Under the pieces are notes generated by a model that had not been told where the DNA came from, ran no database searches, and worked only from the letters and a program-made list of their open reading frames with translations. From Microbacterium mangrovi (lineage in GTDB: Bacteria; Actinomycetota; Actinomycetes; Actinomycetales; Microbacteriaceae): 64,000 nt of DNA. A program made the translations under genes and the position numbers. Of the stretch, positions 54,783 to 64,000 are shown in pieces; within the stretch, counting starts at the first letter, position 1; every line of letters starts with the position of its first letter. The stretch is from assembly GCF_000802305.1 (NCBI RefSeq), contig NZ_JTDK01000002.1, forward strand, positions 62,001-126,000. The letters are read 5' to 3'.

Positions 54783-56452
54783 CGACGACGTCACCCCCAG
54801 CCGCCGCTCCGGTGAGCGGCGGTCGCCGAGCCACGGTGCATATCCAGCGCTTCGGCACGTTCCTCTCCGGCATGATCATGCCCAACATCGCGGCGTTCAT
54901 CGCGTGGGGCTTCATCACGGCCCTGTTCATCGCGACCGGCTGGCTCGGCTGGTGGCACCCGATCGCCCCCGTGCTCGGCGGCTTCGGCAACGCGAACGAC
55001 ATCGGCTGGCAGCACGCCATGACCCAGCTCGCGCAGGCGAGCGCCAACGGTGCCACGTTCCCGCAGTACGTGGGTCTCGTCGTGCCGATGATCACCTACC
55101 TGCTGCCGCTGCTCATCGCGAACACCGGCGGCCGGATGGTCTACGGCGAGCGCGGCGGCGTGGTCGCCTCGATCGCGACGCTCGGCGTGATCGTGGGAAC
55201 GACCATCCCGATGTTCCTCGGCGCCATGGTCATGGGTCCGTTCGCGGCGCTCGTGACCAAGTGGATGGACCGGCTCTGGGACGGCAAGATCAGGCCCGGA
55301 TTCGAGATGCTGGTCAACAACTTCTCGGCCGGCATCCTCGGCATGATCCTCGCCATCGTCGGATTCTTCGTGTTCGGGCCCGTGATGACGTACATCAGCG
55401 ACGGTCTGGGCGCGATCGTGCACTGGCTCACCGCCGCACACCTGCTGCCGGCGCTGTCGATCATCGTCGAACCGGCGAAGGTGCTGTTCCTCAACAACGC
55501 CGTCAACCACGGCGTGTTCACCCCGATCGGCACGCAGCAGGCACTGGCCACCGGACGCTCGATCCTGTTCCTCGTCGAGGCGAACCCCGGCCCGGGCCTG
55601 GGCATCCTGCTCGCCTACACCTTCTTCGGGATCGGCGCGGCCCGTGCCAGCGCCCCGGGCGCGATCATCATCCAGTTCTTCGGCGGCATCCACGAGATCT
55701 ACTTCCCGTACGTGCTGATGAAGCCGATCCTCGTCGTGGCGGCGATCCTCGGCGGGATGACCGGCGTGGCGACCAACGCCCTGTTCGGCAGCGGTCTTCG
55801 GGCCCCGGCAGCGCCGGGCTCGATCATCGCCGTCGTCCTGCAGACGTCCGGTGACAGCAACTTCGGCCGCCCGTGGGGCTATGTCGGCGTGCTGCTCTCG
55901 GTAGCCCTCGCGGCGACCGTGTCGTGCGTCGTGGCCTCGATCTTCCTGCGCGCCAGCCGCAAGCGGGATCTCGCCGCCGGCGGCGGGGACCTGGATGCCG
56001 CGATCGCGGCGACCCAGGCCAACAAGGGCAAGGACTCGGCAGCCCTGTCGGGTCTGCGCACCCGTGCGGCCGCGAACGCGGGCGCCGCGGAGCCGACGTC
56101 GCTGGTCGGCGCCCAGGCGGCCGACGCCGCCATCGCCGGCGGGGTGGTCACCGAGAAGCGGGTCGATCACATCGTGTTCGCGTGCGATGCGGGCATGGGC
56201 TCGTCCGCGATGGGCGCCAGCGTCCTGCGCAACAAGATCAAGAAGGCCGGCGTCGAAGGGGTCACCGTCGTCAACCAGGCGATCGCGAACCTCGACGGGA
56301 CCGCCGACCTCGTGATCACGCAGAACCAGCTCACCGAACGCGCCCGCGACAAGTCCCCGGAGTCGATCCACGTGTCCGTCGACAACTTCATGAACGCACC
56401 CCAGTACGACGAGGTCGTGGACTTGGTGCGTCGACAGCACGAAGATCAGTAG
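54779..56452 (+). CDS. mtlA: Mannitol-specific PTS EIICB
   Basis: 557 aa. The EIIC membrane domain (about 20-390) has VHIQRFGTFLSGMIMPNIAA, LLIANTGGRMVYGERGGVV, AVNHGVFTPIG and FFGGIHEIYFPYVLM, all hallmarks of MtlA. A linker of about 65 residues rich in Ala is followed by the EIIB domain (about 460-557) with FACDAGMGSSAMGAS, Cys469 being the phosphorylated residue. EIIA is separate (MtlF). It imports mannitol as mannitol-1-phosphate. ATG 54779 overlaps the ptsI stop. Confidence 0.96.
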   Translation: MTTTSPPAAAPVSGGRRATVHIQRFGTFLSGMIMPNIAAFIAWGFITALFIATGWLGWWHPIAPVLGGFGNANDIGWQHAMTQLAQASANGATFPQYVGLVVPMITYLLPLLIANTGGRMVYGERGGVVASIATLGVIVGTTIPMFLGAMVMGPFAALVTKWMDRLWDGKIRPGFEMLVNNFSAGILGMILAIVGFFVFGPVMTYISDGLGAIVHWLTAAHLLPALSIIVEPAKVLFLNNAVNHGVFTPIGTQQALATGRSILFLVEANPGPGLGILLAYTFFGIGAARASAPGAIIIQFFGGIHEIYFPYVLMKPILVVAAILGGMTGVATNALFGSGLRAPAAPGSIIAVVLQTSGDSNFGRPWGYVGVLLSVALAATVSCVVASIFLRASRKRDLAAGGGDLDAAIAATQANKGKDSAALSGLRTRAAANAGAAEPTSLVGAQAADAAIAGGVVTEKRVDHIVFACDAGMGSSAMGASVLRNKIKKAGVEGVTVVNQAIANLDGTADLVITQNQLTERARDKSPESIHVSVDNFMNAPQYDEVVDLVRRQHEDQ

Positions 56453-56483
56453 ACGGCGCGAATCCAGACGAAGGAGACAGACC

Positions 56484-56924
56484 ATGGCAGATCAGGTCCT
56501 GGCGATCGGGAACATCCGGATCCACGAGGGGTCGGCGACGCAGCTCGAAGCCATGCGGGAGGCCGCAGACATCCTGCAGGCCACCGGCGCGGTCACCTCG
56601 GAGTACTTCGAGGCGATGCAGAGCCGGGAGGAGACGGTGTCCACCTACATGGGCAACGAGCTCGCCATCCCGCACGGCACCAACGAGATGAAGCGGGCGA
56701 TCCTGGATTCGGCGCTGTCGTTCGTCCGCTACGACGGCGGAGTGGACTGGTCGGGCGGGGACGTCACCTTCGTGGTGGGCATCGCCGGCAAGGGCGACGA
56801 GCACCTGGAGATCCTGTCGCGCATCGCGATCCTCTTCTCCGACGAGGACGAGGTCGCGGCGCTCAAGCAGGCATCCACCCCCGAGGAGCTCTTCGAGCTC
56901 CTCGGGTCGGTCAACGAGGGGTGA
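56484..56924 (+). CDS. mtlF: Mannitol-specific PTS EIIA
   Basis: 146 aa, the usual size. Phosphoacceptor His64 is in [16 protein letters not shown], with [15 protein letters not shown] just before it. It passes phosphate from HPr to MtlA EIIB and probably also interacts with MtlR. ATG 56484 has GGAG about 9 nt upstream; mtlD starts 7 bp after its stop. Confidence 0.95.
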   Translation: MADQVLAIGNIRIHEGSATQLEAMREAADILQATGAVTSEYFEAMQSREETVSTYMGNELAIPHGTNEMKRAILDSALSFVRYDGGVDWSGGDVTFVVGIAGKGDEHLEILSRIAILFSDEDEVAALKQASTPEELFELLGSVNEG

Positions 56925-56931
56925 CGGCGTC

Positions 56932-58077
56932 GTGAAGGCGGTTCATTTCGGCGCCGGCAACATCGGCCGCGGGTTCGTCGGGCTGCTGCTGCACCGCGGC
57001 GGGTACGAGGTGGTGTTCTCGGATGTCGCCGGGGCCCTCGTCGATGCGATCAACGCGGTCGAGAGCTACACAGTGCACGAGGTCGGCCCGGGGGGCGTCG
57101 ACACGGTCGTCACCGGGTTCCGGGCGCTCAACAGCGCCGCGGATCCGGATGCCGTGGCCGCCGAGGTCGCGACGGCCGATGTCGTCACGACCGCGGTCGG
57201 CCCGACCGTGCTGAAGTTCGTCGCGCCCCTGGTCCTGGCCGGGCTCCGCCGTCGTGATCCGGCCCTGCCCCCGCTGCAGATCATGGCGTGCGAGAACGCG
57301 ATCGGCGCCACCGACCTGCTGCGGGTGGAGATCGTCGGGCTCGCCGGCGAGGAGTGGGATGCCTCCCGCGCGGTGTTCGCCAACACCGCCGTCGACCGCA
57401 TCGTTCCGGCGCAGCCGGCCGACGCGGGCGTCGACGTCACGGTGGAGCCGTTCTTCGAGTGGGCGATCGAACGGCGGCCCTTCGGGGAGCATCCGCCGGT
57501 GATCCCCGGCGCGCACTTCGTCGACGACCTGGCCCCGTACATCGAGCGGAAGCTGTACACGGTCAACACCGGCCACGCCGCCACCGCGTACTTCGGAGCG
57601 CTCGCCGGGTTCGACGAGATCTCCGACGCCCTGGGCGACCCGGCGATCCACGCGCGGGTCGCGGCCGCGCTCGAGGAGACCTCCGAGCTGCTCGCGCAGC
57701 GGCACGGGCTGGACCCGGCCGAGCTCGCCGAGTACCGGGCGACGATCCTGGAGCGGTTCCGCAACCCGGCGCTCGCCGACACGGTCTGGCGGGTCGGGCG
57801 GCAGCCGATGCGCAAGCTGTCCCGGCACGAACGGTTCATCGGCCCCGCAGCGGCGGCCGCCGAGCTCGGCCTCGAGGTCGACGCGCTCGTCGGCGCGGTG
57901 GGGGCCGCGCTGTCGTTCGACGACCCCGCCGACGCCCAGTCCGTCGAGCTGCAGCGCCTGCTGCACACGACGGATGCTGCCGAGCTGACGGGCACCCTCA
58001 CGAGCCTGGACTCGGAGCATCCCCTGTTCCCGCTCGTGCAGGCCCAGGTCGCCGCCCGCCAGGCGACCCTCGCCTGA
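56932..58077 (+). CDS. mtlD: Mannitol-1-phosphate 5-dehydrogenase
   Basis: 381 aa. The N-terminal NAD-binding motif is [19 protein letters not shown], followed by [10 protein letters not shown], and the catalytic region [17 protein letters not shown], a polyol-dehydrogenase signature with Lys, Asn and His. It oxidises mannitol-1-phosphate to fructose-6-phosphate. The start is GTG 56932. It is last gene of the operon, followed 2 bp later by a terminator hairpin. Confidence 0.96.
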   Translation: MKAVHFGAGNIGRGFVGLLLHRGGYEVVFSDVAGALVDAINAVESYTVHEVGPGGVDTVVTGFRALNSAADPDAVAAEVATADVVTTAVGPTVLKFVAPLVLAGLRRRDPALPPLQIMACENAIGATDLLRVEIVGLAGEEWDASRAVFANTAVDRIVPAQPADAGVDVTVEPFFEWAIERRPFGEHPPVIPGAHFVDDLAPYIERKLYTVNTGHAATAYFGALAGFDEISDALGDPAIHARVAAALEETSELLAQRHGLDPAELAEYRATILERFRNPALADTVWRVGRQPMRKLSRHERFIGPAAAAAELGLEVDALVGAVGAALSFDDPADAQSVELQRLLHTTDAAELTGTLTSLDSEHPLFPLVQAQVAARQATLA

Positions 58078-58079
58078 CC

Positions 58080-58109
58080 GATGCCGGGGCCCCACGGGGT
58101 CCCGGCATC
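58080..58109 (+). terminator. Terminator of the mannitol operon
   Basis: GATGCCGGG (58080-58088) pairs with CCCGGCATC (58101-58109), with an additional CCC/GGG pairing inside the loop, 2 bp after the mtlD stop. There is no T-tract. It may also serve the convergent dpp operon ending at 58147. Confidence 0.6.
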
Positions 58110-58146
58110 CGGTCGTGTCAGGGCATCCCGGACGGATGCCCCGAGG

Positions 58147-59145
58147 CTACGCGACGGCTTTCACGCGGGGGTCGACGAACACGTACAGGATGTCGACCAC
58201 GAAGTTCGCGAACACGATGAGGAACGCGGCGAACAGCGTGAACCCCACCACCAGCTGCAGGTCGACCGAGTGCACGGCGTCGATGAGCAGCGCCCCGATG
58301 CCCTGCATCGAGAACACCTTCTCGGTGATGACCGTGCCGCCCAGCAGCGCGCCGAGGTCGAGGCCGAAGATCGTCACCACGGGGATGATCGCGTTGCGCA
58401 GGGCGTGCCGCGAGATCACCTGGCGCTCGGCCAGGCCCTTGGCGCGCGCGGTGCGCACGTAGTCCTCGCCCATCTGCTCGATCATCTGGCCGCGGGTCAG
58501 ACGGGCGTAGATGGCCGCGCTGATGAACGCGAGGGTGCACCACGGCAGCACGAGGTGCGTGAACCACTGCACCGGGTCTTCGGTGAGGGGCACGTAGCCG
58601 CCGGTGGGCAACCAGCCGAGCGTGAACCCGAACACCAGGATCGCGAGAAGGCCGACGAGGTAGCTCGGCGCCGAGACGCCGGCGATCGCCACGGTCATGA
58701 CCGTGCGATCCATCCAGGTGCCCCGCTTCAGAGCGGATGCCACCCCGCCCGAGACGCCGGTCACGAGCCACAGGATCGCGGCGCCCACCGCGATCGATGC
58801 GGTCACGGGGAAGCGGGACACGATCAGCTCGGTCACCGACGCGTTCTGCTGGAAGGAGTAGCCGAAGCACGGCGCCGAGCACACGACCGCCGCAGCGCCG
58901 TGCCCGAACGTACGACCGGTGACGATGCCGGACAGGAACTCCCACAGCTGCTGGTACCAGGGCAGGTTCGTGCCCATGAACTCCTCGGCGCGGGCGAGGT
59001 TGTCGGGGGTGCACGGCTTGCCGCAGGCCAGCTGCGCCGGGTTGGTGGGCAGCAGGTAGAAGATCGCGTACGTGACGGTGGCGACCACGAGCAGCACGAG
59101 GAGCATGCCCAGCAGACGCGTCGAGATGAAGCGGAGCATCGTCAT
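58147..59145 (-). CDS. ABC transporter permease, DppB/OppB family
   Basis: 332 aa. Six membrane segments: the first is LLGMLLVLLVVATVTYAIFYLL. A large extracytoplasmic loop with CGKPCTPDN and CSAPCFGY (paired cysteines, perhaps a disulfide) follows. The EAA-like coupling motif is EDYVRTARAKGLAERQVISRHALRNAIIP. It forms half of the channel for an oligopeptide, opine or similar substrate. ATG 59145 overlaps the restored-frame stop of the dppC-like gene (ATGA), supporting the frameshift interpretation there. Last gene of the operon. Confidence 0.93.
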   Translation of the reverse strand: MTMLRFISTRLLGMLLVLLVVATVTYAIFYLLPTNPAQLACGKPCTPDNLARAEEFMGTNLPWYQQLWEFLSGIVTGRTFGHGAAAVVCSAPCFGYSFQQNASVTELIVSRFPVTASIAVGAAILWLVTGVSGGVASALKRGTWMDRTVMTVAIAGVSAPSYLVGLLAILVFGFTLGWLPTGGYVPLTEDPVQWFTHLVLPWCTLAFISAAIYARLTRGQMIEQMGEDYVRTARAKGLAERQVISRHALRNAIIPVVTIFGLDLGALLGGTVITEKVFSMQGIGALLIDAVHSVDLQLVVGFTLFAAFLIVFANFVVDILYVFVDPRVKAVA

Positions 59146-60079
59146 CGGCGGGCTCCCTTCGGGTCGAGTGCGTCGCGCAGCCCGTCGCCGAGCACGTTGA
59201 ACGCCAGGGTGATGAAGAACAGGGCGGCACCCGGGAAGACGAGGTACATCGGGTCGGTCTGCACCCAGCCGATCGCGTTGCTGATCGTGCGGCCCCAGCT
59301 GGGCGTCGGCGGCGGCACCCGACGCCGAGGAACGACAGGGCGGCCTCGAAGCCGATCATCGACGGCACCAGGATCGTCGTGTACACGATGATCGTGGCGG
59401 TGACGTTGGGCAGCACCTGGGTGAACGCCACCCGCCACGGGCCCGCGCCCATCGCGGTGGATGCCGTGACGAAGGAGCGCTCCCGCAGCGACAGCGACTG
59501 CCCGCGGATGACGCGGGCGATCGGCGGCCAGCCGAAGAACCCGATCACGAGGGTCATGAACACGGGCTTGGGGATGTTCGGCGGCACGATGGCGGTCAGT
59601 GCGATGAGGAAGACGAGCACCGGGAATCCGAACATGACGTCGACCACTCGGCTCATCACGCGGTCGTACCAGCCGCCGAAGAAGCCGGTCGTCACGCCGA
59701 CGAGCACACCGATCAGCACGGCGATGATCGTGGCGGTGATGCCGACGCCGAGCGAGAGCCGCGCCCCGTAGACGACGACCGAGAACAGGTCGCGGCCGTT
59801 GAGCGGCTCGACGCCGAACCAGTGCTCCCAGCTGATGCCGCCGCCCCAGCCCTTCGGGGCGCCGGTGTCGGTGAGCAGATCCAGATGGTAGGTGTACGGG
59901 TTCTGCCCGTTGATGCCGGTGATGAGGGGCGCGAAGACCGCGGCCAGCAGGTAGACGGCGATGATGATCGCGCCGGCGAACGCCCAGCGGTCGCGACGGA
60001 TGTGGCGTACGACCTGCCGGAAGCCGCGGCGCGGGGGCGCGACGATCGGTTCGCCCTCGACGGTGTTCGCGCTGCTCAT
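59142..60079 (-). pseudogene. ABC transporter permease, DppC/OppC family, with apparent 1-bp frameshift
   Basis: From ATG 60079 the frame reads a normal DppC: one N-terminal span (WAFAGAIIIAVYLLAAVFAP), a conserved core (VVDVMFGFPVLVFLIALTAI), and FEAALSFLGVG. At 59318-59320 the frame changes. The expected continuation VPPPTPSWGRTISNAIGWVQ and the end DGLRDALDPKGARR are in the next frame. The span is 938 nt; one added base gives 313 codons and a stop overlapping the dppB start by 4 nt, as at every other junction in the operon. The coding strand reads GTCGGGTGCC where GTCGGGGTGCC would be in frame, so a G is missing from a short run. It is either a sequencing/assembly error or a recent mutation. 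Without correction the frame has no stop for hundreds of codons. Confidence 0.85.
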
Positions 60080-61809
60080 GCGGCCTCCCCCGCTGCCGGC
60101 TCGGCGGCGGCATCCGCCATCAGGCGCCGCCAGGCCTCGCGGCGCACGGTCTGCTCGGCGGGATCGGCCACCGGCGCCGCGGCGAGCAGGCGCCGAGTGT
60201 ACGGGTCGCGCGGGTCGGTGAGCAGCGCCGTCGCCGCCCCGGATTCCACGATCCGCCCGCTGTGCAGCACCGCGACCTGGTGGGCGATCTGCTGTACGAC
60301 GGCGAGGTCGTGGCTGACGAACAGGCACGCGAAGCCGAGGTCGCGCTGCAGCGACGTGAGCAGCTCCAGCACGCGGGCCTGCACCGAGACGTCCAGGGCG
60401 CTCGTGGGCTCGTCGGCGATGAGCAGGGTCGGCGACAGCGCGACGGCGCGGGCGATCGCCACGCGCTGGCGCTGGCCGCCGGAGAGCTCGTGCGGATACC
60501 GCTCGGCATAGGCGGCCGGAAGCTGCACAGCATCCAGCAGCTCGGCGACGCGCGCCGCGCGCTGCGCCTTGCCCTGTGCCGTGTGCAGCCGCAACGGCTC
60601 GGAGATCGAGTGGCCGATCGTGTTGCGGGGATTCAGCGACGACGCCGGATCCTGGAAGACGTACCCGATCTTGGTGCGCACACGCCGGAGCGCCCCGCGG
60701 GAGGCTTTGCTCAGGTCGGTTCCGGCGACCTCGACGGTTCCGGATGCCACCGGCACGAGGCCGGCGAGGGCCCGGCCGAGGGTCGACTTGCCCGACCCGG
60801 ACTCGCCGACGAGTCCGAACGTCTCGCCCGCGGGGACCTCGAACGACGCCCGGTCGACGGCGCGCACCTCACGGCTCCCCCAGCCGGACGAGCCGTAGAC
60901 GATCGAGACGTCCTGTACGCGGACGGCGGCATCCTTCACCGGCGCCTCGCGGAAGGGGGCTCCGGCATCCGCGTCCTGCTCGGTCGCGTCGCCGAGCTTC
61001 TTCAGGCGCGGCACGGCGCGGAGGAGCTCCTGCGTGTACTCGGCCTCGGGGGCGCGGAAGAGGGTCGTGACGTCGGCCTGCTGCACGACCTCGCCGCGGC
61101 GCATCACCACGACGTCGTCGGCGAGGTCGGCGACCACGCCCATGTCGTGGGTGATGAGGAGGATCGCCACGCCCCGCTCGTCGCGGAGCCGGCGGAGGAG
61201 GTCCAGGATGCCGGCCTGCACGGTGACGTCGAGCGCCGTCGTCGGCTCGTCGGCGATCAGCGCGATCGGATCGCAGGAGATCGCCTGCGCGATCATGGCG
61301 CGCTGCAGCTGCCCGCCGGACAGCTCATGCGGGTACGACTTCGCGATCCGCGCGACGTCCCGCAGCCCGACCGACGAGAGCAGATCGTGCACGCGCTCAG
61401 TGACGCGCGCCGACGGCACGCGGGTGTGCGCGGTGATCGCCTCGCCGATCTGGTCGCCGATCCGGTGCACCGGATCGAAGGCATTCATCGGCTCCTGGAA
61501 GATCGTGCCGATGAGTCCGCCGCGCACGCGCCGCAGGGCCTGCGGCGACGCACCGACGAGTTCGTCGCCCTGCAGGCGGATGCTGCCGGTCACGTGCGCG
61601 GTCGACGGGAGGAGGCCGAGCACCGACATCGCGGTCACGGACTTGCCGGAACCCGATTCGCCGACGAGCGCGAGCACGCGCCCGGCGCGCAGATCGAAGC
61701 CCACGCCGTCGACGACGGTGCGGGCCGGGGTGTTGTCGCCGGTGCCGCCGGTGAACGCGATCGAGACCGCGTCCACCGACAGCACGACGTCTGTGCGAGG
61801 GTCGCTCAC
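60076..61809 (-). CDS. Dpp/Opp ABC transporter ATPase, fused DppD-DppF type
   Basis: 577 aa with two complete nucleotide-binding domains. NBD1 (about 5-260): GESGSGKSVTAMS, Q-loop IFQEPMNAFDP, signature LSGGQLQRAMIA, Walker B ALIADEPTTALDVT, H-loop LITHD. NBD2 (about 295-545): GESGSGKSTLGRA, VFQDPASSLNP, LSGGQRQRVAIARA, LLIADEPTSALDVS, LFVSHD. Both keep all ATPase motifs. The domains are usually separate DppD and DppF proteins; the fusion is common in actinobacteria. GTG 61809 overlaps the binding-protein stop (GTGA), and its stop overlaps the dppC-like ATG. Confidence 0.95.
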   Translation of the reverse strand: MSDPRTDVVLSVDAVSIAFTGGTGDNTPARTVVDGVGFDLRAGRVLALVGESGSGKSVTAMSVLGLLPSTAHVTGSIRLQGDELVGASPQALRRVRGGLIGTIFQEPMNAFDPVHRIGDQIGEAITAHTRVPSARVTERVHDLLSSVGLRDVARIAKSYPHELSGGQLQRAMIAQAISCDPIALIADEPTTALDVTVQAGILDLLRRLRDERGVAILLITHDMGVVADLADDVVVMRRGEVVQQADVTTLFRAPEAEYTQELLRAVPRLKKLGDATEQDADAGAPFREAPVKDAAVRVQDVSIVYGSSGWGSREVRAVDRASFEVPAGETFGLVGESGSGKSTLGRALAGLVPVASGTVEVAGTDLSKASRGALRRVRTKIGYVFQDPASSLNPRNTIGHSISEPLRLHTAQGKAQRAARVAELLDAVQLPAAYAERYPHELSGGQRQRVAIARAVALSPTLLIADEPTSALDVSVQARVLELLTSLQRDLGFACLFVSHDLAVVQQIAHQVAVLHSGRIVESGAATALLTDPRDPYTRRLLAAAPVADPAEQTVRREAWRRLMADAAAEPAAGEAA

Positions 61810-63464
61810 TGGGCGAGCGTGACCTTCAGGTAGTTCGGGTAGGCCGGGAACGACGCCACGAAGAAGTTCTGCACGTTGCCGCCCCGCAGGAACGACTGCC
61901 GCGCGTAGGTGAGCGGCACGATCGGGGCATCCTCCATGATCTTCTTGTCGATGTTGGCCCACTGCGTGTCGGCCGCGGACTGGTCGATGGTGGCCTGAGC
62001 CGCATCGATCAGCTTGTCGACGTTCGGGTTGTTGTAGTGCGACAGGTTGAAGCCGCCGTTGCCGATCTGGTCGGACGCGAACAGGGGCTGGATGTTGCCC
62101 GCCGCCGACGGGAAGTCCGGCTGCCAGCTCGACAGGGCGAGGTCGTACGACGCGTTCGTCGTGGTGACCTCCGTGTAGAACGTGTTCGAGTCCATCGGCT
62201 TGATGGTCACGGTGATGCCCGCACGCTTCAGGCCCTGCTGGATGGCTTCGGCCTGCGCCTGGCTGGAGGCGTCGTTCTGGGTCCACAGCGTGAGGTTCAG
62301 CGACGAGACGCCGGCCTCGCTCAGCAGCGCCTTCGCCTTGGCGACGTTGCCGTCCTCACCGGCCGGGTACAGGTCGTACTGCACGCGTCCGGGGATGCCG
62401 GGGGTGATCAGCGTGGTGGCGCGGATCGCGGCCTGGTTGCCGCCCTGGGCGATGATGAACGCCTTCGGGTCGACGGCGTAGTTGATGGCCTGACGGACCT
62501 TGAGGTTCTTCAGGTCGCCGCGGGTCGTGTTGATCGCGAGGTAGTTGATCGGACCGGCCTTCGAGGTGACCAGGCGCGACTTGGCGTCGGCGTTCTGGTT
62601 GACCAGGTTCAGCTGGGCGGCGCCGAGGTAGTCGGCCATGAAGGAGTCCTGCGCGCTCCCGGCGTTCGAGATGAGCGACTGGGCGCTCGTGGAGACGTCC
62701 TGGCTCTCCTTGTAGATGATCTGGTCGGGGCCGCCGGTGCGGACGGCGTCCTGGTTCCAGTACTTGTTGCGCACGAGCGTCAGCTGGGTGCCCTGCTGGT
62801 TGCTCTTGACCTCGTACGGGCCGGACGCCACCGGGTTGTTGGTGTACGTGTTGGGGTTGTCCTTGGCCTTGGGGACCGGGGCGAACGCCGGCATCGAGGC
62901 GATCCACGGCCAGTTGCCGTACGGCGCCTTCAGGTGGAACACGATCGTGGTCGCGTTCGGCGTCTCGATCGACGCGAGCTGCTTGCCGGAGTACGGGCCC
63001 TGGTAGGTGTCGCCGCCGACCAGCAGCGACTTGTGGTAGCTCAGGCCGCCCGACAGTTCGGGGGCGAACGAGCGCTCGATGCCGTACTTGATGTCGGCGG
63101 TCGTGATCGGGGTTCCGTCCTGGAACTTCAGGCCCGACTTGAGCGTGTAGGTCCACGTCTTGCCGCCGTCGCTGGGCACGCCCGTGTTGGTGGCGAGGTC
63201 CGGGACGACCTTCGGGTCCTTGCCGGCCTGGATGTCCCACGTGGTCAGGCGCCGCACCAGCAGGCCGAGGGTCGTGATGGCCAGGTTCTGGCTCTTGGCC
63301 GGGTCGAGGTTGATCTGCGTCTGCTGCGTCAGGATCGTCAGCGTCCCGCCCTTCGCGGAGGTCGGGGACGCCGATCCACCCCCGTTCGAGGTGCCGGTGC
63401 ATCCGGTCAGCAGGAGTGCTGCCGCGGCGGCGAACGCGATCGCGCCCGTCACTCGATTTCTCAT
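61806..63464 (-). CDS. Solute-binding lipoprotein, SBP_bac_5 family
   Basis: 552 aa. A lipoprotein signal peptide ends in LLLTGC with Cys22 as the lipidated residue, then a Ser/Gly-rich linker. The mature domain has GGTLTILTQQTQINLDPAKS, YTLKSGLKFQDGTPITTADI, VASGPYEVKSNQQGT and VRQAINYAVDPKAFI, typical of peptide/nickel/opine-binding family 5 proteins. It delivers substrate to the permeases encoded downstream; the ligand is unknown. ATG 63464 has GAGAGG about 8 nt upstream and heads the operon. The 149 bp upstream hold the promoter and no gene. Confidence 0.93.
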   Translation of the reverse strand: MRNRVTGAIAFAAAAALLLTGCTGTSNGGGSASPTSAKGGTLTILTQQTQINLDPAKSQNLAITTLGLLVRRLTTWDIQAGKDPKVVPDLATNTGVPSDGGKTWTYTLKSGLKFQDGTPITTADIKYGIERSFAPELSGGLSYHKSLLVGGDTYQGPYSGKQLASIETPNATTIVFHLKAPYGNWPWIASMPAFAPVPKAKDNPNTYTNNPVASGPYEVKSNQQGTQLTLVRNKYWNQDAVRTGGPDQIIYKESQDVSTSAQSLISNAGSAQDSFMADYLGAAQLNLVNQNADAKSRLVTSKAGPINYLAINTTRGDLKNLKVRQAINYAVDPKAFIIAQGGNQAAIRATTLITPGIPGRVQYDLYPAGEDGNVAKAKALLSEAGVSSLNLTLWTQNDASSQAQAEAIQQGLKRAGITVTIKPMDSNTFYTEVTTTNASYDLALSSWQPDFPSAAGNIQPLFASDQIGNGGFNLSHYNNPNVDKLIDAAQATIDQSAADTQWANIDKKIMEDAPIVPLTYARQSFLRGGNVQNFFVASFPAYPNYLKVTLAQ

Positions 63465-63581
63465 GGTCTGCCTCTCTCGCGCCCGGGGTGCTGTGGCGGG
63501 CGCTGTGGAACGGGGATGGGGTGGATCCATGGTCGCTCAGTGCGACCAACAGACCCAACCGCGTCGTCATGCGGCGTTATT

Positions 63582-63597
63582 CCGCCCGGTCGGGCGG
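63582..63597 (-). terminator. Possible terminator hairpin after the adenosine deaminase gene
   Basis: CCGCCCG and CGGGCGG are separated by 2 nt, 17 bp beyond the stop of the minus-strand gene ending at 63614. The real loop must open further and there is no T-run. Confidence 0.35.
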
Positions 63598-63613
63598 CGC
63601 GTCGCCGGCGGCG

Positions 63614-64000
63614 TCAGTCCCCGAAGCCCTCGGTGATGATGTCGATGAGCTCCTCGCGCTCCTCGACGGGCAGGAAGGATGCGGCGGCGGCGTTGATCTG
63701 GAAGGTCTCGAGGTCGTCGAGGCCGTAGTCGAACGCCTCGACCAGCAGCGCGAGCTCGCGAGTGAGCGAGGTGCGGCTCATGGTGCGGTTGTCCACGTTC
63801 ACGGTGACGGCGAACCCGAGCTGGTAGAGCAGGTCGAACGGGTGGTCGGCCATCTCGGTGCCCCACGCCGCGATGGCACCGGTCTGCAGGTTCGACGACG
63901 GCGACAGTTCCAGCGGGATCTCGCGGTCGCGCACCCAGCGGGCCAGGTCGCCGAACTCGACGAAGACCTCCTCGCCCTCGCGCGACACGATCTGCAGGTC
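63614..64000 (-). CDS. add: Adenosine deaminase (partial, N-terminus outside window)
   Basis: Only the C-terminal ~128 codons are present and the gene continues past the right edge. Diagnostic stretches are IPLELSPSSNLQTGA and HPFDLLYQLGFAVTVNVDNR, then TMSRTSLTREL. The paired SPSSN and VNVDNR segments flank the metal/catalytic region of adenosine deaminases (the second matches the NTDDP-like position, with Asn in place of one Asp). It deaminates adenosine to inosine, the substrate of PNP encoded at 46811. Confidence 0.9.
   Translation of the reverse strand, partial: DLQIVSREGEEVFVEFGDLARWVRDREIPLELSPSSNLQTGAIAAWGTEMADHPFDLLYQLGFAVTVNVDNRTMSRTSLTRELALLVEAFDYGLDDLETFQINAAAASFLPVEEREELIDIITEGFGD

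Noticed and set aside
58118..60328. Single 736-codon permease fusion
   Set aside because: After 59318 this frame loses all similarity and runs antiphase through dppB. A one-base frameshift in dppC explains the data.

Overview
The window is high-GC (roughly 70%) actinobacterial chromosome. Several things point to Microbacteriaceae, most likely Microbacterium or a close relative: an acyl-CoA carboxylase epsilon subunit beside a biotin-protein ligase, many apparently leaderless genes with a TANNNT box 6-8 nt before ATG/GTG, and very frequent use of the 7-mer GGATGCC/GGCATCC. The genus is an inference. I see no rRNA, tRNA, IS element, phage gene or CRISPR array.

Region 1 (1-30.6 kb) is one large cell-surface polymer locus. 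It encodes a DUF4012 protein (cut by the left edge), GT2 glycosyltransferases, three proteins of the CDP-glycerol/CDP-ribitol phosphotransferase family (one a tandem duplicate, one fused to a GT2), and a Bcs1-like fusion predicted to make CDP-ribitol. It also has a dTDP-rhamnose operon (rmlA, rmlB, fused rmlC-rmlD), three paralogous GT-C membrane enzymes, a GtrA/GtrB-like pair, an OafA-type acyltransferase with an SGNH domain, a TagGH-like ABC exporter, a GT4-like transferase and an LCP (LytR-CpsA-Psr) ligase. Together these could make, decorate, export and attach a rhamnose-containing, teichoic-acid-like wall polymer.

Region 2 (30.6-49.3 kb) is conserved actinobacterial core: purE, purK, a PH-domain membrane protein, birA, accD, accE, maf, accA, then an lpdA-like flavoprotein, purine nucleoside phosphorylase and a phosphohexose mutase. 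From memory this resembles the Mycobacterium tuberculosis Rv3275c-Rv3285 and Rv3303c-Rv3308 neighbourhoods. Three accessory items sit inside it: an amino-acid permease, a response regulator/histidine kinase/membrane-protein operon with a TrmA-type methyltransferase, and a roughly 650-bp array of palindromic repeats between accA and lpdA.

Region 3 (49.3-58.1 kb) begins with a GNAT acetyltransferase and a small membrane protein. It continues with a complete mannitol PTS locus: an mtlR activator divergent from a six-gene operon encoding an orphan EIIB, HPr, enzyme I, MtlA (EIICB), MtlF (EIIA) and MtlD. The operon carries its own general PTS proteins, so it could in principle take up mannitol without help from elsewhere.

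Region 4 (58.1-64 kb) is a Dpp/Opp-type ABC transporter operon (lipoprotein, fused double ATPase, two permeases). One permease, dppC-like, has an apparent one-base deletion. The window ends inside an adenosine deaminase gene.

The least explained element is the repeat array at 44566-45210: ten 35-38 bp units with a three-copy higher-order organisation. I do not recognise the family.
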